This document shows positions 14,825 through 20,056 of a DNA stretch of 20,056 nt, one piece after another; the first letter of the stretch is position 1, and each line of letters begins with the position of its first letter. This stretch comes from a bacterium TMED221 (lineage in GTDB: Bacteria; Actinomycetota; Acidimicrobiia; Actinomarinales; Actinomarinaceae). The stretch covers positions 1 to 20,056 of the forward strand of contig NHJS02000027.1 in assembly GCA_002169115.2 (NCBI GenBank), written 5' to 3'. The notes beneath the pieces are model-generated. The model searched no databases, had not been told where the DNA came from, and saw nothing but the letters and a program-made list of their open reading frames with translations. The position numbers and the translations under genes are program-made.

Positions 14825-16774
14825 ATGATTAAAAATAAATATTTTATAAAGTCATTATTTTTATTAACTTTAATTTTTTTACCCTGGTTTAATTCAAACT
14901 ATTCAGACAGCATAAAACCAGCACAACTCGGAACAGAAGACACTAGTTTTTATGAAATAAACCCATGTAAAGTTAGTTTTTCTGAATACTTAGGAGTTGA
15001 TTTTCAGTCAACCTATCAAGATCACTATTTCTTTAGGTTTAATGACTATTCGTCAATAAATTGTTTCGGTAAAGTATCAGGTATTGCATTATTTAAAAAC
15101 ACTTTCTATATATCAATAGGTACTAATTCGTTTGTTAATCTAATTCTTCAAAGTTTATTTTGGCTTACCTTGATTTCATTTATTAAAAAAGATAATTCAA
15201 AAGAGATACGGCCTAAGTTTTATAAATCTTCTCATTTATTAACTGCCATATTTTTATTATTTTCTATTAATGCTGAACAACGTTTCTATGAGGGCATGTT
15301 TTACATATTTGATTTTGACGATTATAAATCTTACGGCTTCTTATTTTTATTACTTTTTGCAATAGTTGGTATAATTCTAGAAATATTTCTTCCAAGAACT
15401 AAAAATTTGTTAAACTATATTCCCTTTGTTTTCTTATTAATAGGCACTTATAGTGGTTTCAATCTTAATTTTTACGCAATCCCCCTATTGTTTTATGGGA
15501 TTTCTTCTATTCTTCAACTCCAAAATAAAAAATTAAATATTATCTATATTTTATTTATATTAATTTGGATAAATAATGCTTCCAGTAGTTATTCGTTTTA
15601 TCCAGATAAGTTGAGAGGATTTACAAATAGCTCCTACAGTAATTCTTCAATAATCTACTGGTCAATCTTTGTAATTTTATTGATTAACGGCATAATGTAT
15701 ATAATCAAAGAGTCTTCCGACAACTTTAAATTTGACAGGTTCAAAAAAAATTATTCTGTAGCTTCTATTATTATTTTTTCAATAGGTATATTAGGAGCAA
15801 ATTTTCCAGTATTTAATATTTTCAATTACTACTATTTTGGCCAACAAAAATACGGAGTAAGGGAAACAAACCCATTTATTAGAGACATCTTTAATAATAA
15901 TGTCAAGATTCCGTGGAGGGGCTTTTACCCTAGTGCTGAATCAATAGGAGAATTTTACGGAATATTAATTTGCTTAATAGCCTTCACCTTAATTCAAGGA
16001 AAAAAAATTTCTAAACTAGAAATAGGTGGAGTAGTCGCATCTATGCTAGGACTGTATTTTGCAAACAATAAAACAGTATTTTTACTTGTTGTTTTAATTG
16101 TAATTACTTTAATTTTTACTAAGTTTAATCTTTCTATTCTCAAAAAGACACTTTTGGTAATTGTTTTTGTAATTATTCTTATATTCATATTCGGGTATAG
16201 CAACCTTACCTATCCTTATGAATTTTCTTCCTCAGCTCTCTATGAACAAGCAGTAAAATATCAAGATCCTTCCATGACCTCATCAGCATTAAGTTATTTT
16301 GTAAATGCATCAAATGAAGATGGAGCAATGTTATCTATTTTAAGTTTCTTTGGATATATTTCCTACCTATTAAATAGATCTGAATTATGGGGCATCTTTA
16401 TAGCTAGATACAATCCTGACACACTTGAGTTTATGTTTGGATCAGGTCCACTAACATTGGGACAGCATTATGGTCAAGTTAGAATCAATGAACCTGGCTC
16501 CCTACTGCTTCCTCATTCATCGTTATTGTCACTATTAATTTATATTGGATTAGTTGGAGTGGTAATAATTTTTGGATTGTTGCTTTATAAGCTTTATAAA
16601 AATAAGGACAGTCTTAATATTTTTGGATCACTTATGATTTTCTATCTTGTTACCAATTTAATAAAGAGTGATTCAATAAATTATCTGTCTTCCTTCATAT
16701 TTTTTAGTATCTTGTTGATTATTTTTACAACAATAAACAATTATTCAATTTTTGAACAAAGTGATGATAAATGA
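14825..16774 (+). CDS. Large Wzy/O-antigen ligase-like polytopic membrane protein
   Basis: This 649-residue protein has about a dozen predicted membrane spans. A first hydrophobic helix (8-20) is followed by an extracytoplasmic segment of about 75 residues with C48 and C80, a possible disulphide pair. Later come FYPSAESIGEFYG, which resembles the short block before a helix in many Wzy proteins, and GSGPLTLGQHYGQVRINEPG then LPHSSLLSLLIYIGLVGVV (about 538-580), matching the C-terminal loop and His-Ser helix of the Wzy_C superfamily. It is longer than common Wzy proteins (about 400-450 residues) because of the N-terminal domain. It overlaps the next gene by 4 nt (ATGA) and follows the 102-residue protein by 1 nt. 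Polymerase or ligase are both possible; with the shorter homologue at 6981 it could form a polymerase/ligase pair. Confidence 0.75.
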   Translation: MIKNKYFIKSLFLLTLIFLPWFNSNYSDSIKPAQLGTEDTSFYEINPCKVSFSEYLGVDFQSTYQDHYFFRFNDYSSINCFGKVSGIALFKNTFYISIGTNSFVNLILQSLFWLTLISFIKKDNSKEIRPKFYKSSHLLTAIFLLFSINAEQRFYEGMFYIFDFDDYKSYGFLFLLLFAIVGIILEIFLPRTKNLLNYIPFVFLLIGTYSGFNLNFYAIPLLFYGISSILQLQNKKLNIIYILFILIWINNASSSYSFYPDKLRGFTNSSYSNSSIIYWSIFVILLINGIMYIIKESSDNFKFDRFKKNYSVASIIIFSIGILGANFPVFNIFNYYYFGQQKYGVRETNPFIRDIFNNNVKIPWRGFYPSAESIGEFYGILICLIAFTLIQGKKISKLEIGGVVASMLGLYFANNKTVFLLVVLIVITLIFTKFNLSILKKTLLVIVFVIILIFIFGYSNLTYPYEFSSSALYEQAVKYQDPSMTSSALSYFVNASNEDGAMLSILSFFGYISYLLNRSELWGIFIARYNPDTLEFMFGSGPLTLGQHYGQVRINEPGSLLLPHSSLLSLLIYIGLVGVVIIFGLLLYKLYKNKDSLNIFGSLMIFYLVTNLIKSDSINYLSSFIFFSILLIIFTTINNYSIFEQSDDK

Positions 16775-17685
16775 TTGAATCAAAACCAAAAGATAATGTA
16801 GGCATGGATTATATACTTTTTAACCTTGGAGAAAGTCCAACTCACTTAGAATATTGTATGAATACTATTTTGAGCATAGATAAAAAAGCAAAAATTACAA
16901 TTTGCACAGATGATGATTTGACTCTCACCCCAATCAAAGTAGTGAACATCAAAGAACTACCAGATCTTGAGAAAAAAAGGGAGGAGATTGGTAAATTATT
17001 TATTTCAACCAATTATGAAAAGAACCCCTTATGGACTGCTTCAATGCTTAGAGTTTTTGCATTGAAAGAGATTACTAATATGTTGAACATAAAAAAGTTT
17101 GTTCACTTTGATAACGATGTATTGATTTATAATGATTTTGAGACAATTCAAAATATATATACTTTTTCTGAAAAAAAAATAAATATTACTGAAAGTGATT
17201 CTAACAATTTAGTATTCGGATACTCATATTTCCCAAATTATGATTCTATTGATAGATTATGTAATATTTTGGATAAAATACTAAAAAATTACACATATTA
17301 CTCAAATAATTTTGCAAGAGGTGGCGCTCTAAATGAGATGAGAATGTTAAGAATAGCTCAGATAGAGAATCCGGATTTATTCCAAGCTCTTGAAATACTA
17401 CCTTATGGTAGTTCAAACATTCTATTCGACCCCTCCTCTTACGGACAATATCTAAATGGAACCCACACTAAGAAAGAGAATTATTTTTTTAAAAAAAGGT
17501 TTATATCAACTGCCCATATTGTTGGGAAAGAGTTGAAATCAAAGAGGATAAAAATTAAATTTAAAAAAAAGCGGCCAATAGTTTATTACAATCAAAAAGA
17601 ATATGAACTAGTTAATCTTCATATACATTCAAAAAATCTTTTAAGTTTTCTTCCTTCTGGCTACGAGAGACACGTTAAGTTATAG
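16771..17685 (+). CDS. Glycosyltransferase-like protein with DxD motif (GT-A fold)
   Basis: This 304-residue protein is read as a nucleotide-sugar transferase from the GT-A signature RVFALKEI (94-101) followed by KKFVHFDNDVLIYNDF (108-123), in which D114-N115-D116 is the metal-binding DxD. The arrangement resembles GT8/GT32-type enzymes but with a long N-terminal lead, and the C-terminal part (YFFKKRFISTAHIVG, then a strongly basic stretch) is not distinctive. The start overlaps the previous stop as ATGA. An inner Met at residue 12 (nt 16804) gives MDYILFNLGESP, a natural first beta-strand, and could be the true start. The stop TAG abuts the stop of the convergent gene on the other strand. 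The acceptor is unknown. Confidence 0.68.
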   Translation: MIESKPKDNVGMDYILFNLGESPTHLEYCMNTILSIDKKAKITICTDDDLTLTPIKVVNIKELPDLEKKREEIGKLFISTNYEKNPLWTASMLRVFALKEITNMLNIKKFVHFDNDVLIYNDFETIQNIYTFSEKKINITESDSNNLVFGYSYFPNYDSIDRLCNILDKILKNYTYYSNNFARGGALNEMRMLRIAQIENPDLFQALEILPYGSSNILFDPSSYGQYLNGTHTKKENYFFKKRFISTAHIVGKELKSKRIKIKFKKKRPIVYYNQKEYELVNLHIHSKNLLSFLPSGYERHVKL

Positions 17686-18537
17686 TTTTTTCTCTTCAAT
17701 AATTTTCTTCCAATAGTCTAAGTAAATGAGTTGATTATTATTATTTATTTTTTCCTCATATATTTTATCTAAATCTATTTTTGAAAAACTAATTAGCTCG
17801 TCCCATGAATCCAAGTAAAGTGCAGGGAGCCCTAATTTTTTTAGATTGGATGAAAAGTTACTATTCAATAAAATTGGAACTGAATTAAGTATTTGAGATT
17901 CCCATATTCTATGGGTGTCAACTCCGTTACCACTTGGACAAAGAACAAATTTGTATTTACTTGCTTCATTGAAATACTCAGAAGGCTTATCAAATCTTTT
18001 TATGTTTACCATTGGTGACTTTTTTGCAGAAATATCAGCTTCAGTTCTTTCTTTATAATTATTAAAAATGTTAAACGAAGAAAGAATATATTTAGTCTTT
18101 TCTGGCCTAGCATTAAACCATCTTTTTTTACCATATTTCAACCACCTTCTATTTTCGAGCCCAATTGGGATAATAGAGGTTCTTTTATTTGAGTTGGTTA
18201 CTAAATTTTGTACAAACCAATGTATGATTTTGTCATCTAATAAATTAGTTAAATTATTGTCTACATTTCTATCAGAATTGTGAGATATTAAAAAATATTT
18301 ACTATCTATTTTTGGATGCTGTATGCGAAAATATACTTCAATTAAGTCTGAATTTATAAATACTATATCATTTTTTCTTACGTCTTTTGGCTTAAAAGAA
18401 GTTGACTCATCAAAAATATGGTCTGCATATTTTCTGAATGTATCTCCGGATATATAGGGCTTACTACTTGGTCTAAAAATTTTTGGATATCTTTCAATTA
18501 TAATTTTTTGATAGAAGTTTTTAATTTTATGTTTCAT
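17680..18537 (-). CDS. Exostosin-like glycosyltransferase
   Basis: This 285-residue protein carries the exostosin-type donor block KFVLCPSGNGVDTHRIWESQ (196-215) followed by NSVPIL. That Cys-Pro-x-Gly-Asn-Gly-x-Asp-x-His-Arg-x-Trp-Glu pattern is characteristic of GT47-like and related bacterial enzymes. The N-terminal half (NDIVFINSDLIEVYF, 56-70; KYFLISHNSDRNVDNNL, 80-96; SIIPIGLENRRW, 121-132) fits the matching first domain. The length is short for the family but both parts of the fold seem present. It follows a GT-A-like gene by 12 nt on the same strand, so they are likely one operon, and it overlaps the convergent plus-strand gene by 6 nt. The sugar transferred is unknown. Confidence 0.78.
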   Translation of the reverse strand: MKHKIKNFYQKIIIERYPKIFRPSSKPYISGDTFRKYADHIFDESTSFKPKDVRKNDIVFINSDLIEVYFRIQHPKIDSKYFLISHNSDRNVDNNLTNLLDDKIIHWFVQNLVTNSNKRTSIIPIGLENRRWLKYGKKRWFNARPEKTKYILSSFNIFNNYKERTEADISAKKSPMVNIKRFDKPSEYFNEASKYKFVLCPSGNGVDTHRIWESQILNSVPILLNSNFSSNLKKLGLPALYLDSWDELISFSKIDLDKIYEEKINNNNQLIYLDYWKKIIEEKKL

Positions 18538-18549
18538 ACTATTAACTGT

Positions 18550-19374
18550 TTATCCCTTATACATTATTAAGGGGTTGATGTATTTTTCTCTATAACCTTT
18601 AAGGTAATTTACAAGAGGTCTACTCGTCACATCTTTTAGGCCAAAAGCATTATGAGCAAATTGATTATCTTTTACATTAAGTATCCTATCTTTTATATAT
18701 TTTGGATGATCATTTTCTTTTAATGAGAATGTATGTTTCTCATATCTTTGGCTTATCATTCTAAACCAAGCAATGTATGCTTCTTCAGGGGTCCCACCAC
18801 CCCTATCACCGTAGTTGTTGAAGTATTTAAACCACGCTCTAGCAAACCGTGCTCTATCTTTGGCAATAATTTCCTTAGTTCTAAAACTAGATTCATATTG
18901 ATATATTGGTATGTTTACATTTGGGATATTTCTTGGATCGAGTAATTTTCCATCTAGTGTAGCTAAAGTTAAATCTCCTCCTCCATTGAGCTTTATCTCT
19001 GGAAATTTTTTTTTGTTAAAAGCTAGACAAATTCTTGTTTTTATTTGATATCTATCAGGAGTAAATATTTGATATTGGGGAAAAGCAACAGCTGGATAAT
19101 CTTGATATTTAAATAAACTTTTACGTAATTTATCTTTATCCTTTTCATGAAAAAAATAATCTAAATCCATACGAATTACCCAGTCCATTGACGACTTTTC
19201 ATATCCTTCTTGAAAAATTTTACCAATAGTATCCCATTCAAACTCTTCTGGCCAGCTTTCACCAACTGTTATTAGTTCGTCTGAAAAATCTGAATAACAA
19301 TTCAATGCTTCTTTCCAAGGATCATTTCTTTCTTCGGGATTCGTCATTGAGGTAAAAACAGATATTGAATTCAT
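18550..19374 (-). CDS. Glycosyltransferase-like protein, GT2-related (GT-A fold)
   Basis: This 274-residue protein starts NSISVFTSMTNPEERNDPWK, resembling the first strand and loop of a GT-A enzyme. It has ELITVGESWPEEFEWDTIG (33-51) and SSMDWVIRMDLDYFFHE (61-77), where D70-L71-D72 is the expected DxD motif. The later part contains LNGGGDLTLATLDG and a basic ARFARAWFKYFNNYGDRGGG segment that could bind the acceptor or diphosphate. It belongs to the broad class of GT2-like proteins found in O-antigen and capsule loci; I cannot place it in a finer group. It is the first of two co-directional minus-strand genes. An A9 run near 19006-19014 lies inside it but leaves the frame intact. Confidence 0.7.
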   Translation of the reverse strand: MNSISVFTSMTNPEERNDPWKEALNCYSDFSDELITVGESWPEEFEWDTIGKIFQEGYEKSSMDWVIRMDLDYFFHEKDKDKLRKSLFKYQDYPAVAFPQYQIFTPDRYQIKTRICLAFNKKKFPEIKLNGGGDLTLATLDGKLLDPRNIPNVNIPIYQYESSFRTKEIIAKDRARFARAWFKYFNNYGDRGGGTPEEAYIAWFRMISQRYEKHTFSLKENDHPKYIKDRILNVKDNQFAHNAFGLKDVTSRPLVNYLKGYREKYINPLIMYKG

Positions 19375-19430
19375 TATTTTATTTTAGTTAGAAAATTGTA
19401 AATTTAATTCTTTTATTCATTTACTTAATA

Positions 19431-19598
19431 TTAAATTTTTAGCTCTAGACAAGGGTAAGATTTTAAAAGTTTAAGATTATTATTCTTATTTTCGATAAGA
19501 GAGTAATACCAAAATATAGATGTTTTTCTCTTAGCAAAAGAAATAAATGAATTATTATCATTTGTAATGATAGATATTTTATATTGCTTTGATAAAAA
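19431..19598 (-). pseudogene. Possible 3' remnant of an unidentified gene
   Basis: On the minus strand there is a stop-free run of 55 codons ending in TAA at 19433-19431, with no ATG, GTG or TTG inside and a TAG just upstream (19601-19599). The conceptual peptide looks protein-like rather than random: it includes KISIITNDNNSFISFAKRK, then TSIFWYYSLIENK, and ends LLKSYPCLELKI. It lies 56 nt upstream of, and on the same strand as, the GT-A-like gene at 19374, and overlaps the first 32 nt of the plus-strand GT8 gene. I read it as the tail of a gene whose front was replaced when the GT8 cassette arrived. Family unknown. A chance frame of this length is possible in DNA so rich in A and T. Confidence 0.35.
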
Positions 19599-20056
19599 CT
19601 ATAACAAACAAGCGGGCTCTTCAATTTCATCTTTAGCTAGTAAAGTAGATGAAAAGATAAATTTATACATTATTCATGAAAACCCAGAATCATTTAAGTC
19701 TATAGAAAAAAAACTATTGCCATATGAACAAATAAATAAAATTCATATGTATAAATTTGAAGATAAAGGTTACGACTTTCCAAATCTTCAGGGGTCACAT
19801 GTTTCACAAGCTACTTATTTTAGATTGTTTATTGAGAATTATTTACCTGCAGATATAGAATATTTAACTTATATTGATGCAGATGTCATTTGTTTAAATA
19901 ACCCTATTGGGCATATTAAAAATACTATAGAGCAAATGAAACTTAATGGTTTTAATATTGCTGGCAGAGTCGAAGGAACTGAAGAGATTTCAAAAGAATA
20001 CTTTGAACATCTTGGATTTTCTGGCAAAGAGTACTTTAATGCTGGGGTAGTAGTAA
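19567..20056 (+). CDS. Glycosyltransferase family 8, N-terminal part; 3' end outside window
   Basis: This frame runs off the right edge after 163 residues. It starts MIDILYCFDKNYNKQAGSSI, the usual first strand of GT8 enzymes. It continues with GSHVSQATYFRLFIENYLP (76-94), YLTYIDADVICL (99-110) with the metal-binding D104-x-D106, and ends in EYFNAGVVV (155-163), the family's Phe-Asn-Ala-Gly block. GT8 covers retaining galactosyl- and glucosyltransferases of LPS outer core and related glycans. Upstream in frame a TAA occurs at 19504-19506 and no earlier ATG, GTG or TTG is present, so ATG 19567 is the start. No clear Shine-Dalgarno sequence precedes it. It is divergent from the minus-strand pair, across a 192-nt spacer that holds the possible gene remnant. 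Confidence 0.9.
   Translation, partial: MIDILYCFDKNYNKQAGSSISSLASKVDEKINLYIIHENPESFKSIEKKLLPYEQINKIHMYKFEDKGYDFPNLQGSHVSQATYFRLFIENYLPADIEYLTYIDADVICLNNPIGHIKNTIEQMKLNGFNIAGRVEGTEEISKEYFEHLGFSGKEYFNAGVVV

Noticed and set aside
19006..19014. T9 run (A9 on the coding strand) in the GT-A-like gene as a second phase-variation tract.
   Set aside because: The frame is intact across it (Asn-Lys-Lys-Lys-Phe) and runs of 8-9 occur repeatedly in this A+T-rich DNA without consequence.
19375..19566. Spacer searched for a promoter, regulatory hairpin, attachment site or tRNA.
   Set aside because: Only generic TATA-like hexamers were found. No paired -35 box, strong inverted repeat or tRNA-like structure could be supported; the only structured signal is the gene remnant reported separately.

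Overview
The window is an A+T-rich stretch (about 30% G+C by eye, not counted) that is almost wholly coding. It reads as one surface-polysaccharide gene cluster (O-antigen, capsule or exopolysaccharide). It holds an ABC exporter fragment, about nine putative glycosyltransferases of both GT-A and GT-B type plus one more cut by the right edge, two Wzy/ligase-like polytopic membrane proteins, a GDP-mannose 4,6-dehydratase (gmd), a GDP-L-fucose synthase (fcl), a second but broken Gmd-like dehydratase, and an AsnB-type amidotransferase. The content fits a low-G+C Gram-negative bacterium, plausibly a marine or otherwise streamlined lineage because spacers are tiny and genes overlap. No rRNA, tRNA or housekeeping marker is present, so the phylum stays open. 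I saw no CRISPR array, insertion sequence or tRNA.

Layout by transcription block: (1) plus, 3-2836: ABC exporter C-terminal part, GT4, GT2. (2) minus, 3816-2844: Gmd-like gene split by a frameshift in an A10 run. (3) plus, 3864-9384: two GT4-like enzymes, a 367-residue protein of unknown function with alpha/alpha-toroid-like sequence, a Wzy-like protein, and gmd. (4) minus, 10304-9381: fcl. (5) plus, 10407-12185: asnB-like. (6) minus, 13287-12178: GT4. (7) plus, 13361-17685: GT-B enzyme, a 102-residue single-span protein, a 649-residue Wzy-like protein, and a DxD glycosyltransferase. (8) minus, 19374-17680: a GT-A-like enzyme and an exostosin-like GT. (9) plus, 19567 onward: a GT8 enzyme running off the edge. 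Nine blocks with eight strand switches is unusual for an O-antigen or capsule locus, which normally reads one way. The four convergent junctions overlap by 4-8 nt or lie 7 nt apart, leaving no room for terminators. This suggests a mosaic built by repeated cassette exchange.

How the genes work together (inference from families): gmd and fcl convert GDP-mannose to GDP-L-fucose, so a fucose (6-deoxy-galactose) residue is expected, although no GT10 or GT11 fucosyltransferase is recognisable here. The AsnB-like enzyme could amidate a uronic acid or related sugar, or simply make asparagine. The glycosyltransferases would build a repeat unit on a lipid carrier, the ABC exporter could flip it, and the two Wzy-like proteins could polymerise or ligate it. 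The most notable observations are the A10 frameshift in the Gmd-like gene, the 367-residue protein, the 102-residue/649-residue membrane pair, and a 55-codon gene remnant at 19431-19598 that appears to mark a recombination junction.
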